From Mucilaginibacter saanensis (GTDB lineage: Bacteria > Bacteroidota > Bacteroidia > Sphingobacteriales > Sphingobacteriaceae), in contig NZ_JACHBZ010000009.1 in assembly GCF_014200575.1 (NCBI RefSeq), positions 161,737 through 225,736 of the forward strand: DNA of 64,000 nucleotides. The letters run 5' to 3'. Every line of letters starts with the position of its first letter. Position 1 is the first letter of the stretch. The translations under genes and the position numbers were made by a program. This document shows positions 10,148 through 18,650 of the stretch, piece by piece. The notes below the pieces were generated by a model. That model was not told the DNA's origin and searched no databases. It saw only the letters and a program-made list of their open reading frames with translations.

Positions 10148-10212
10148 TGTCATTCTGAGCGTAGTGAAGAATCTAATCGCCGAACAGATCCTTCGCTACG
10201 CTCAGGATGACA
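10148..10212. repeat. Dispersed inverted repeat ('TCATTCTGAGCGTAG' type)
   Basis: A 65-nt imperfect palindrome. The left arm reads GTCATTCTGAGCGTAGTGAA and the right arm is its near complement (CTTCGCTACGCTCAGGATGAC), separated by about 20 nt. Elements of this sequence are scattered through the intergenic DNA of many Bacteroidota genomes. It lies between mutS and the NlpC/P60 gene and could act as a transcript 3'-end hairpin. Confidence 0.75.
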
Positions 10213-10318
10213 GGTCGGTTTGTCCTTTGCCTGCCCGCACATTAAAACCTGCACATTGATGTTAATATGTTAAGAACATCCACATCAAATAAACACTGTT
10301 TAAACATAATTTTACTGT

Positions 10319-10894
10319 ATGACTAAACATCACAATCTGCTTTATCTGTTTGTATTATTTTTTGTGCCTTTTGTGTTAACCTCCTGCCATTCGCGCAAGG
10401 CCGCCATGAAGGGGCATCCGGGCGAAATAGTAAAGCCCCAGACAGAAATGGCCGAAAAATACTCTGCCATTATGGGGGTAGATAAAAGTGATATTGAAAA
10501 TGGTCGTTTATATGCCTTTATTGACCAATGGATGGGTACACCCTATAAATTTGGTGGTTTAGATAAGGATGGTGTTGATTGCTCCGGGCTAACCTTTTTA
10601 CTGGAACAACAGGTTTACGGTATTACTATTCCGCGGATGACCAGCAAGCAGATCACCGTTATCAAACGCAAATATGAGGAAGACCTGAAAGAGGGCGACC
10701 TTGTTTTTTTTGATTTTGATGGCAAGCAATTCAGCCACGTTGGGGTGTATCTGCAAAATGGATATGTTGTGCATGCGAGTTCGCGCCGTGGGGTAATTAT
10801 TGTGCGGCTGCGTGATCCTTCTATCTATAAATACTTTTCAAGGGCGGGATCAATTAACCCGGATACGGCTGCCGATGTAAGCGCCGGGAAGTAA
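10319..10894 (+). CDS. NlpC/P60-family cell-wall hydrolase, lipoprotein
   Basis: 191 residues with a lipoprotein signal and lipobox VLTSC (Cys23). The NlpC/P60 domain covers about residues 60-180. The catalytic Cys88 lies in GVDCSG, His140 in FSHVGVYL and the third residue is probably His152 of VVHASS. The family cleaves D-Glu-DAP or related peptide bonds in peptidoglycan; this enzyme would act in the periplasm, anchored to a membrane by its lipid. It resembles the E. coli Spr/MepS type in size and layout. Confidence 0.92.
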   Translation: MTKHHNLLYLFVLFFVPFVLTSCHSRKAAMKGHPGEIVKPQTEMAEKYSAIMGVDKSDIENGRLYAFIDQWMGTPYKFGGLDKDGVDCSGLTFLLEQQVYGITIPRMTSKQITVIKRKYEEDLKEGDLVFFDFDGKQFSHVGVYLQNGYVVHASSRRGVIIVRLRDPSIYKYFSRAGSINPDTAADVSAGK

Positions 10895-10941
10895 CTTTAT
10901 CAGCAATAAAGGTTCCTGCTTTGTGTTACGCTGCAATTCAA

Positions 10942-10974
10942 TTGCAGGTAATTCTAATTAATTCAATAATTTTG
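10942..10974 (+). promoter_or_regulatory. Candidate Bacteroidota promoter for the 42-aa membrane peptide
   Basis: TAATTTTG at 10967-10974 fits the -7 consensus TAnnTTTG. A TTG at 10942-10944, 22 nt upstream, could be the -33 element. The -7 box ends only 7 nt before the ATG at 10982, so the transcript would be leaderless or nearly so. Confidence 0.5.
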
Positions 10975-10981
10975 CTGCACT

Positions 10982-11110
10982 ATGCCCGAGCAAGAAGACA
11001 AATACTCATTTTGGACAAAATACAAACGCTTTGCCGGTACCGAAATTTTGCTTTACCTGGTTATGGTTATAGGCATTGTCCTGGGCATCGTTATTTTTAG
11101 TTACCTTTAG
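10982..11110 (+). CDS. 42-residue single-pass membrane peptide
   Basis: A 42-residue frame: a charged N-terminal half (MPEQEDKYSFWTKYKRFAGT) followed by one strong hydrophobic helix (EILLYLVMVIGIVLGIVIFS) and a short end. This fits an N-in or N-out single-pass peptide. A good -7 box sits just upstream, and the 3' end overlaps the convergent DUF3857 gene by 14 nt. No Shine-Dalgarno is visible. Function unknown. The clear TM helix and the promoter argue that it is a real gene. Confidence 0.6.
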   Translation: MPEQEDKYSFWTKYKRFAGTEILLYLVMVIGIVLGIVIFSYL

Positions 11111-13007
11111 TTAGCGTAACAGTATCGTTATCAGCTTCAACCACAGCCTGGTAAAAATCAACAAGATCCTGGTAGGTATCCTTATTATAGGTTCCGTCAA
11201 ATACCTGCATGCGGCGCTTATAGATCAGTTGGTTGCCGTTTAAGGTTACCGTAGCCGAAAACTTTCCGAAAGGCTTATCTATTACCACATTGGTAGGTCT
11301 TAAGCTTACTTGGTAGCCCTGGGGCAGGGTGTAGGTAATATCGTCCTCATCGGTGTAGCCGCGATTAATATATACGTCAAGGCGCCGGTTACGTACTTCA
11401 CGCGGAACGTGGCTCATCCTGTTGGCTGCATTCATCAAAAAGGTTAGCTTACCATCATTTGATGATCCATAATCACGGGCCAGCAGTTGTATGTTTTCGG
11501 TGGTTACCGGGTGCACACTTTTATCTTGTTTAAATTCGGCTTTTTGAATGTCAAGGTTGTTAATGGCGTACTCTTTTTTCAGATCTTTTATTTGCTCTTT
11601 AGGAGCATCCTCTACCGCTTCTTCCCGGTTATCATACTGGGTGCCTTTAAATACAGTTTCCATAGTACCTGATAATTCACCTTCGTTATTTAAAACAAAA
11701 GAAGCTTTGCGCAGCTGCAGGTTATTTTGCGCAGTATATTTGGGAGTATGCAGCAGCTTGCCGCCTTCAGGGGTGCAGGCCAGCACCATGCGGTCGTCGG
11801 TAAAGCTGCTTAAAAAGCCGAACGGTATTTTTTGACTGGTACATTCAACAAAAGTGGTGTCGTTTTTGAACGGCAGGCATAAAATAACATGGTCAAACTG
11901 GTTCATGCTTGCAAAATCATTTAGCGGACTTACCTTTTGGCTGCCTGCCTGCACAATGCAATAGTATGATTCAATGTTTACTGTTTTAAGCAGGGCCTGC
12001 GTATAATTCACCAGGGCCTTACAATCGCCGTAGTTTTGCTGGTCAACATCACCCGCTAAAAAGGGCTGAAACCCGCCAATGCCAATTTGTATACTGATGT
12101 AATGCGTTTTGGCCTGCATGTATTCATATATCTTTTTGGCCTTCAATTTAGGGTCGGCTATGTTTGCGGTGAGCTCTTTCATGTGGGCGGCGGTAACATC
12201 AGTTAGCAGCAGGCGGCTGGCCAGCAGTTTGTCATATATCCATTTACCCATTTCTTTCCAGTTGGTAAATGAGCCGTTTATACCCTCATAACTAAACTTA
12301 TCCGGCGCTATTTTAACGCAGCTTAAGTATTTGAGCTTATCGGGGCTATAAGGTTCATCTTTAATAGCCTTTAAATTACTTACCTGCCAGCTATATGTTT
12401 TATAGCCCTGTTTATCGGTACCTGTAGTTACTTTAACAGGCATGTTGATCTCTTTATACCTGATGTTAAAATCAGGCTTGCAGCTAAAGGTATAGGAGCT
12501 TTTTTCAACAGCAAGACCCGTAGTGGAATTAGGCTCCCAGTCTTCAAAATCAAGGGATTGTTTTGATTTTACCTCATATTCATAAAATATGGTGTAAGGA
12601 TATGAGGTAACCGCAGGGTTGTAATGTTTTATCTTCACATCCTGGAACAGCGAAAATCCATCGCCCGCGTTTACATCCTCAAAGTTACTTTCAGAAAACT
12701 TTCCGGTTGGCTTACCCAACTGATCGTAAACAGTTCCCTTAATGCTTTTAATTATCCGGCTTTTGTTGTGCCAAACCACTATATGCGCAATATCATCGGC
12801 ATTTTTGTTTAAAATGGTAATAGCTGTCTTAATGTGGTAAACGGTATTATCGTAATCCTTAACCTCAACGCTTACCTCCTTGTTACGCACAACGGCACTG
12901 GCATAGGGTAATAAATCTTTTGATATTAAGGACACATCATAATTGTCCTGTGCGCTGGCACTTACGTTGATAAGCAGTACTAAAAATAGAGTTATAAATA
13001 CTTTCAT
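11097..13007 (-). CDS. DUF3857 / transglutaminase-like secreted protein (catalytic residues kept)
   Basis: 636 residues with a Sec signal peptide (1-19, SASA-Q). The N-terminal half is a DUF3857 beta domain (about 40-230) and the central part a transglutaminase-like fold. It keeps the catalytic core: Cys in YGDCKALV (near residue 328), His in FDHVILCLPF, and an acidic residue in FVECTSQ. A C-terminal DUF3858-like beta domain follows. These proteins are periplasmic or outer-membrane-facing in Bacteroidota, and their substrates are not known. Its start overlaps the stop of the upstream paralogue by one base (TAATG), so the two are coupled. Confidence 0.85.
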   Translation of the reverse strand: MKVFITLFLVLLINVSASAQDNYDVSLISKDLLPYASAVVRNKEVSVEVKDYDNTVYHIKTAITILNKNADDIAHIVVWHNKSRIIKSIKGTVYDQLGKPTGKFSESNFEDVNAGDGFSLFQDVKIKHYNPAVTSYPYTIFYEYEVKSKQSLDFEDWEPNSTTGLAVEKSSYTFSCKPDFNIRYKEINMPVKVTTGTDKQGYKTYSWQVSNLKAIKDEPYSPDKLKYLSCVKIAPDKFSYEGINGSFTNWKEMGKWIYDKLLASRLLLTDVTAAHMKELTANIADPKLKAKKIYEYMQAKTHYISIQIGIGGFQPFLAGDVDQQNYGDCKALVNYTQALLKTVNIESYYCIVQAGSQKVSPLNDFASMNQFDHVILCLPFKNDTTFVECTSQKIPFGFLSSFTDDRMVLACTPEGGKLLHTPKYTAQNNLQLRKASFVLNNEGELSGTMETVFKGTQYDNREEAVEDAPKEQIKDLKKEYAINNLDIQKAEFKQDKSVHPVTTENIQLLARDYGSSNDGKLTFLMNAANRMSHVPREVRNRRLDVYINRGYTDEDDITYTLPQGYQVSLRPTNVVIDKPFGKFSATVTLNGNQLIYKRRMQVFDGTYNKDTYQDLVDFYQAVVEADNDTVTLTKGN

Positions 13008-14980
13008 TATTTTTTCTTGAAAACCATATCTGTTTTTTCGGCAAGGATGATTTTGTTATACAGTTCCTTTAGATAAGGGTATTCTTCAGGGCTATAAATG
13101 GCCTTGTTAAACCTGGTGATATTTGAAAATGTAAAGGTATCATCCTGGGTTTCAAAGCTGGTGGCAAACATGCCGCCACTGTTGGGTATGGCAAATGCCA
13201 CTACCTGCGGGTGCGTTTCAATAGCATATTTTGCAGGCAGGTGCATGGTAAGTATTAAGCGGCTGTCTGATGCCATACCTTTATCAACGGGATAATCACG
13301 TTCGGTAAGCTTGAATGGGTTGGTGGTTATCCTATCCCAGAAAAAGGGGTTAAACTCCAGGTGCTCACGGTTCATGTTGCTAAAGGCATCAATCTCTACC
13401 TCAAATACTTCGCCCAAAGGCAGGTCAAGGCTATCCAGGTTGGTTATGTTTGATTTCAGGATCCTTAATTTGGGCAGTTTTGCGTCAAGATCCTCTACAT
13501 ATTCATCAACCGAGTTAAACTTTTTAATGCTTTTGCGTTTCTGATAGGCCTCATACCCATTATAATAGTTGCTGATGGTGCCCTTTATTTTTCCGTTATC
13601 AAGCAGGGTAAGGTCAAGAGAACTGGTATTGCTTCTTTTTTGTATGGAGCTTAACTCAATCCAGTATGACGGCTTATCAAGACTTATAACCCGCCCCTTA
13701 TCATTAAGACAGCTAAGCTGCAATAAACCAAATGACAGTAAAGGATCGGTAGCATCCAGTAAATAAGATTTACCGCCGATATTTGCCTTGGCCACTACGT
13801 AATTAAAATCACTCAATACCGGATAAAGGGTATTGATGTTACCATGTTCGCGGGTTGACAGCAATACAGCGTCGGTGTTGATGCCTGCGGCATTTAGCGC
13901 AGTAATCAGGGAAAGGTTAATGTCGCCAACGCTGCCGGTGTGTGCATCCATGGCTTTTTTGATACCGTCATTACTGTTAATGCCTATATAATCATTCCAT
14001 TTAAACCATTTTTGCAGGTAAGCATAAATAGCTTTGGCTTTATCCATCTCATCGGTTTTACCAGCTATTATGGGTGCCATGCGCTCCTTCATCAAATCCT
14101 TCCGCTTAAGCTGCGAGCCAAATTCATCGGCTATTTTTAACTGCCGGTCAATATCTTTCCATTCCTTCGTTACCACAGTTCTGACACCGTTATAAGGATT
14201 GGTAAATTCAACAAGCTCAAAGTATATGGCCGATTTAAAGTTTTTAGGTGAGGTCATGTAATCTTCTTCCACAAAGGCCGGAATATCTTTCAGGGCATAT
14301 ACAATATGGGAACAATCGCTTTTAGCTCCATGGGATGTAAAGCATTCTCGCTCCAGTTCTGAACTCGTTTTTGTTAGTTTTAAAGCACCGCGTAAGGATG
14401 CGTTAAATGTCCAGAAACCAGGAATGTGGACTTCATACTGCGAATAGATCTTAGGTATATCATCCTGAAACTCCCATCCCCTGAAACGATCCCAGTAAGG
14501 GGAAACAAGCTTATACCTGAACTCCACCACACAACCGGGGCGTAGGCCAGGCATGGCAAACTTTACCGTGCTGCCATATTTATAGTCTTTAACCTTAAAT
14601 ATTTTTTTAGGGTCAAGATCTATTTTTTGAATCATACCATCATCGTCCTTATAATAGGTGGTGCCGGTAACGTCTGTAACTTCCTCCCCGTCGTTATCGC
14701 CGTTGTGTATTGGTATCTCAATAGTACCGCTGGTTAAGCCTTTATTGTCAAATATTTTTATTTTGGCGTGGTAATCATAAGTAAGCCTGATATGGTCGTC
14801 GTTGGTTACATCAATCTTTGAATTGCCAAACTCGTTTATAAATACGGCGTGGGCCGCAGTATCCTTATCATATTTTTGCATATTCAACTCGCCTATCTCG
14901 AAACCCTGTGTAAAGTCCTGTGCAACGGCAAGGTGTTGAATACCAATAGCTATAAATGTGATAAGTAATATTTTTCTCAT
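13007..14980 (-). CDS. DUF3857 / transglutaminase-like secreted protein lacking the catalytic Cys and His
   Basis: 657 residues with signal peptide (MRKILLITFIAIGIQHLAVA-Q). Same domain order as the downstream paralogue (DUF3857, transglutaminase-like, C-terminal beta domain). Where the active Cys is expected the sequence reads VGDINLSL (near residue 352), and where the His is expected it reads FNYVVAKA; only the Asp region (LLDATDP) is kept. It is therefore probably a non-enzymatic binding or partner protein. It is first in a two-gene operon with the intact paralogue, overlapping by one base. Confidence 0.85.
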   Translation of the reverse strand: MRKILLITFIAIGIQHLAVAQDFTQGFEIGELNMQKYDKDTAAHAVFINEFGNSKIDVTNDDHIRLTYDYHAKIKIFDNKGLTSGTIEIPIHNGDNDGEEVTDVTGTTYYKDDDGMIQKIDLDPKKIFKVKDYKYGSTVKFAMPGLRPGCVVEFRYKLVSPYWDRFRGWEFQDDIPKIYSQYEVHIPGFWTFNASLRGALKLTKTSSELERECFTSHGAKSDCSHIVYALKDIPAFVEEDYMTSPKNFKSAIYFELVEFTNPYNGVRTVVTKEWKDIDRQLKIADEFGSQLKRKDLMKERMAPIIAGKTDEMDKAKAIYAYLQKWFKWNDYIGINSNDGIKKAMDAHTGSVGDINLSLITALNAAGINTDAVLLSTREHGNINTLYPVLSDFNYVVAKANIGGKSYLLDATDPLLSFGLLQLSCLNDKGRVISLDKPSYWIELSSIQKRSNTSSLDLTLLDNGKIKGTISNYYNGYEAYQKRKSIKKFNSVDEYVEDLDAKLPKLRILKSNITNLDSLDLPLGEVFEVEIDAFSNMNREHLEFNPFFWDRITTNPFKLTERDYPVDKGMASDSRLILTMHLPAKYAIETHPQVVAFAIPNSGGMFATSFETQDDTFTFSNITRFNKAIYSPEEYPYLKELYNKIILAEKTDMVFKKK

Positions 14981-15115
14981 GAAATATTGTAATAAATTAG
15001 GGTGGCATTAAATTAAATATAAAACCGTTATATTATTTAAATTAAAAAATTTATTCTGCTGATTCTTTTTAGGACATTTGCAACCTTTGTACTATCTACT
15101 ATTGATACTTTTAAA

Positions 15116-16147
15116 ATGAAATTAAATTTAAAACGCCCGCTGGCTTTTTTCGACCTTGAAACCACCGGTACCAATATAGGTGCCGACCGTATAGTTGAAA
15201 TATCTGTTATTAAACTACATCCTGATGGCAGTGAGGAAGTAAAAACCTGGCGCGTTAATCCTGGTATGCCTATTCCGCTTGAATCATCACTGGTGCATGG
15301 CATTTATGATGAACATATTAAGGATGAACAGCTGTTTAAAGCCCTGGCGCAGGACGTTGCTGATTTTATAGGTGTAAGCGACCTGGCTGGCTACAACTCC
15401 AACAAGTTTGATATCCCGATGCTGATGGAAGAGTTTTTACGCGCCGGTGTATTATTTAATCTTGATGAACGTCATTTTGTTGATGTACAAAATATATTTC
15501 ATCAGATGGAGCAGCGTACATTAAAGGCTGCTTACCAGTTTTATTGCGATAAAAAAATAGTGAATGCCCACTCTGCAGAGGCTGATACGCGTGCTACCAT
15601 GGAGGTTTTACTGGCACAGATCGAGCGTTATGAAAATATGGAGTGGGAGGATAAGAAAGGTAATATTACGGTACCTGTTGTGGGCGATGTAGAAGCGTTG
15701 CACAAGTTTACCAACCTAAGCAAACCGGTTGATTTTGCTGGCCGTATGGTGTATAACGAGCAGGGCGAAGAGCTGATTAATTTTGGTAAACACAAGGGCA
15801 AACGTGTAGAAGATGTATTTAATGTGGAGCCAAGCTATTATTCATGGATGATGCAGGGCGATTTTCCGCTTTATACCAAACGCAAGCTGGAAGAGATATA
15901 CCAGCGTTGGAATGGTAAAAAGGCTGCTGAGCGCCAGGCTAAAGCTGCTGCCCAACCTAAACCTGCCGAACAGCAGGCCCCAAAGCCGGAGGCGCCTAAA
16001 GCCGATTATCCTAAGAAGGAGTTTCACAAGCCAGATCATACTAAAACACAATATCCGCCAAAGCCTTTTAAAAAGAAGGATGAACCCGCGAAACCCGTTA
16101 ACGAGGATATGCTGCAGCAATTGGCTTTGAAGTTTAAAAAAGGATAA
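15116..16147 (+). CDS. DEDDh 3'-5' exonuclease (DNA polymerase III epsilon-like) with basic tail
   Basis: 343 residues. The exonuclease domain (about 8-170) has Asp13 and Glu15 in FFDLETTG, Asp99 in NKFDIP, and His152/Asp157 in AHSAEADTRA, the full DEDDh set for two-metal hydrolysis of DNA ends. A second small domain carries INFGKHKGKRV, found after such exonucleases (DUF3820-like). The C-terminal 80 residues are a Lys/Pro/Ala-rich disordered tail. It could be a proofreading subunit or a repair exonuclease; the tail favours a stand-alone repair role. Confidence 0.88.
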   Translation: MKLNLKRPLAFFDLETTGTNIGADRIVEISVIKLHPDGSEEVKTWRVNPGMPIPLESSLVHGIYDEHIKDEQLFKALAQDVADFIGVSDLAGYNSNKFDIPMLMEEFLRAGVLFNLDERHFVDVQNIFHQMEQRTLKAAYQFYCDKKIVNAHSAEADTRATMEVLLAQIERYENMEWEDKKGNITVPVVGDVEALHKFTNLSKPVDFAGRMVYNEQGEELINFGKHKGKRVEDVFNVEPSYYSWMMQGDFPLYTKRKLEEIYQRWNGKKAAERQAKAAAQPKPAEQQAPKPEAPKADYPKKEFHKPDHTKTQYPPKPFKKKDEPAKPVNEDMLQQLALKFKKG

Positions 16148-16187
16148 GCTGTCTGAATCAGGATTTACAGCATTACAAAATATTGAA

Positions 16188-16222
16188 GGCCCATACCAGT
16201 TAACTGGTGTGGGCCTTTTTTT
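16188..16222 (+). terminator. Rho-independent terminator of the exonuclease gene
   Basis: A 10-bp stem (GGCCCATACC / GGTGTGGGCC with one G-T pair) at 16188-16215 around AGTTAACT, followed by seven T. It is 41 nt after the stop at 16147. Confidence 0.9.
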
Positions 16223-16250
16223 GCTGAGCTCAGTTTATTATATTTTCAGA

Positions 16251-17189
16251 CTAACCTTTATTGCTTAAAAAGTCAATATTTCGTTTCAGGCCGGTAAATT
16301 TGGTACGTTTTACAGCGGAGTTTTTAAATACTTTTTGAAATACATCCTGCGTAATTTCCTGCCAGTCATTAACTTTCAGTTCAAGTAATTCAGGGTGTGG
16401 ATCAAACGAAGGCTCGGTATTCAGTACCGAAAAGCGGTTCCAGGGGCAAACATCCTGGCAAACGTCGCAGCCAAACATCCAGTTGTCCATTTTACCTTTA
16501 AACTCGGCGGGTATCTCGTTCTTAAGTTCAATGGTAAGGTATGAGATGCAGCGGCTGCCGTCAACCACATAGGGGCCAACTATGGCATCCGTAGGGCAGG
16601 CATCAATACAATTGGTGCAGGTGCCGCAATGATCGGCTGTGGGGGCTATATCATACTCCAGCTCCAAATCAATAATTAGCTCGGCAATAAAAAAGAAGGA
16701 GCCTGCTTTTTTATTGAGCAAATTGGAGTTTTTACCTATCCAGCCCATACCTGCCTTTTTGGCCCAGGCTTTATCCAAAACAGGTGCAGAGTCAACAAAT
16801 ACGCGCCCGCCAACTTCGCCTATTTTTTCATTGATGATTTGTAAGAGCAGTCTTAGTTTATCTTTTATAACGGTATGGTAATCCATCCCATACGCATATT
16901 TTGATATTTTGGGAGCAAGCGGGTCTTGTTGCTTATGGTCGGTAAAGTAATTAATGCCTAATGAAATAACCGATTTTGCGCCATCAACCAGCAGGCGCGG
17001 GTCAAGGCGTTTATCAAAGTGGTTTTCCATGTACTGCATTTCGCCATGCATGTTTTTTTTTAGCCAGGCTTCCAGTCGTGGGGCTTCCTCTTCTAAAAAA
17101 TCAGCCTTTGAAATTCCGCAAAATAAAAAGCCAAGTTTTTGTGCTTCGCTTTTTATTAACTGGCTGTATGTAGTGCGGTTTTGCAGCAT
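16251..17189 (-). CDS. queG: Epoxyqueuosine reductase QueG
   Basis: 312 residues. The N-terminal half holds the cobalamin-binding domain ([20 protein letters not shown]; the conserved Asp in [16 protein letters not shown]). The C-terminal half is a ferredoxin-like domain with two 4Fe-4S cysteine sets, [12 protein letters not shown] and [11 protein letters not shown]. QueG reduces epoxyqueuosine to queuosine in tRNA wobble position 34. E. coli QueG is longer (about 380 residues); this length is usual in Bacteroidota, which lack the C-terminal HEAT extension. Confidence 0.95.
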   Translation of the reverse strand: MLQNRTTYSQLIKSEAQKLGFLFCGISKADFLEEEAPRLEAWLKKNMHGEMQYMENHFDKRLDPRLLVDGAKSVISLGINYFTDHKQQDPLAPKISKYAYGMDYHTVIKDKLRLLLQIINEKIGEVGGRVFVDSAPVLDKAWAKKAGMGWIGKNSNLLNKKAGSFFFIAELIIDLELEYDIAPTADHCGTCTNCIDACPTDAIVGPYVVDGSRCISYLTIELKNEIPAEFKGKMDNWMFGCDVCQDVCPWNRFSVLNTEPSFDPHPELLELKVNDWQEITQDVFQKVFKNSAVKRTKFTGLKRNIDFLSNKG

Positions 17190-17342
17190 TTGTGCAAAGA
17201 TACTACAAAATAGAATTGGTCAAGTTGGGCTACTCAGAAGCTAACTACAAATTTTACACTACTAATGGCTATATTTTGGGTCGAAAATTTAGTTTTATTA
17301 ATTAATGGTGTAGTTTTTGTAACTATAGATAAAAATGAAGCT

Positions 17343-17708
17343 ATGCTTGAACACATGAATTATTTGCCTGCGCATGTGTTGGGGATACACGCAGTTGGCC
17401 ATGTAACTAATGCCGACTATGAAAAGGCGCTGATGCCCTTGCTTGATGAAAAGGTAAAGCAAAATGGGCGCATTAACTTTTTGTTGGTTTTAGAAACCGA
17501 TATACAAAATTTTACAGCAGGGGCATGGTGTGGCAACGTGGAAATTGGTTTAAGGTACTTTTTAAAATGGAATAAACTGGCCATTGTAACCGACCAAAAA
17601 GGGGTGAGGGAGTTTAGCCACCTGTTTAAATATATTCTTCCGGGTAAGTATAAAGGTTACCCTTTAGAGGAGCTTGACGAGGCTGTAAAATGGATAGCCG
17701 AGAAATAA
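17343..17708 (+). CDS. SpoIIAA-like (STAS/SEC14-like) domain protein
   Basis: 121 residues from the ATG at 17343; the frame is open from 17265 but the family begins with an MLE-x-x-NxLPxHVxGIxAxG block, which starts here. Further family features are NFLLVLETDIQNFTAGAW in the middle and the C-terminal LFKYILPGKYKGYPLEELDEA. This SpoIIAA-like family (COG/Pfam 'SpoIIAA-like') is cytoplasmic or membrane-associated and of unknown role. Divergent from queG with a short shared upstream region, and convergent with the deacetylase gene 12 nt further on. Confidence 0.8.
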   Translation: MLEHMNYLPAHVLGIHAVGHVTNADYEKALMPLLDEKVKQNGRINFLLVLETDIQNFTAGAWCGNVEIGLRYFLKWNKLAIVTDQKGVREFSHLFKYILPGKYKGYPLEELDEAVKWIAEK

Positions 17709-17720
17709 TAGAAAGTGTTT

Positions 17721-18560
17721 TTAAAAATCACGTTTGATGTTACCCATCAAATTCTTGGAGTTCCAGTGACCGCTGTCAATGATCCTTCTGATAGTCATCA
17801 ACGGGTCTTTATCATACCGTTTGGTGGATAGCTGAAAAGCAGCTTTGAAATCTCTTTTGTGCAGTTCGGGTAATCCTTCTACGTTCCATAAACCAAAAGG
17901 ATAGGCAAAATATTTAACAGGCTTACCCGTAATTTCTTCCAGTTTTTTTGTTGGTTTATCCAGTTGAATTTCCCAATCCTTGCCGCTGAGTTTGGTGAAT
18001 TGCTGGTGATCCCAGGTATGACTGCCAATAACGTTTCCTTCGTCAGATAGTTGTTTGATCTGCGCCTTACTCATATACTTTGGCCTGCCTATTGATACCG
18101 TCATGATAAAATAAAGCCCTTTAAAACCATATTTTTTTAACTCTGGCGCTGCAATAGTAAATTGATCAAGATCGGTATCATCAAACGTAAACATAATGGG
18201 TTTACCGGGCAACGGAGTACCGGCTGTAAGATAGTCATACAACTGATCGGGCAGTATGCTGTGGTAACCGCTATCGGCCAGCATTTTAATGTGCTCTTTA
18301 AACGCTGCTATTTGTACAATATCGTCTTTGGCGCTTTTTGAATCGTTGGCGCGCCAGTTGCGTATCTGGTGATAGCACAACACAGGTACCTGTTTGCGCT
18401 TCATGATAGCCACTATATCAATTTGCTTATCGCGGATAACTGTGGGCTTAGCAGTGGTTTTTGAAATAGTAGCCGCTTTATCTTGGGGATTTGATTTGCA
18501 GGCAATTACAGCCGAAACAATAAGTAACAAAAGCGGCAGCCTTAGCAGAGGAACCATCAC
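17721..18560 (-). CDS. Polysaccharide deacetylase family lipoprotein, copy 2
   Basis: 279 residues with a lipobox VIAC (Cys21). The NodB-type domain has motif 1 as FTFDDTDLDQF (in place of TFDDG) and motif 2 as SHTWDH with the two metal-binding His. A PVLCYHQIRNW block near the N-terminus matches PgaB/IcaB-type enzymes, which remove acetyl groups from poly-N-acetylglucosamine or similar glycans in the envelope. It is a close tandem paralogue of the gene at 18651-19520, from which it lacks a short basic insertion after the His motif. Confidence 0.87.
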   Translation of the reverse strand: MMVPLLRLPLLLLIVSAVIACKSNPQDKAATISKTTAKPTVIRDKQIDIVAIMKRKQVPVLCYHQIRNWRANDSKSAKDDIVQIAAFKEHIKMLADSGYHSILPDQLYDYLTAGTPLPGKPIMFTFDDTDLDQFTIAAPELKKYGFKGLYFIMTVSIGRPKYMSKAQIKQLSDEGNVIGSHTWDHQQFTKLSGKDWEIQLDKPTKKLEEITGKPVKYFAYPFGLWNVEGLPELHKRDFKAAFQLSTKRYDKDPLMTIRRIIDSGHWNSKNLMGNIKRDF

Positions 18561-18610
18561 AATCGGTATAAATTGATGCGGACTTGAATATGTTATTTTA
18601 TAAAACTATT

Positions 18611-18648
18611 ATTTAATAAATATGCCCTGCATTATGCAGGGCATATTT
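18611..18648 (-). terminator. Terminator between the two deacetylase genes
   Basis: A perfect 14-bp stem (AAATATGCCCTGCA / TGCAGGGCATATTT, 18618-18648) with a 3-nt loop, followed on the minus strand by an AT-rich tract. It starts 3 nt after the stop of the upstream deacetylase gene, so the two copies are likely separate units. Confidence 0.8.
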
Positions 18649-18650
18649 AC

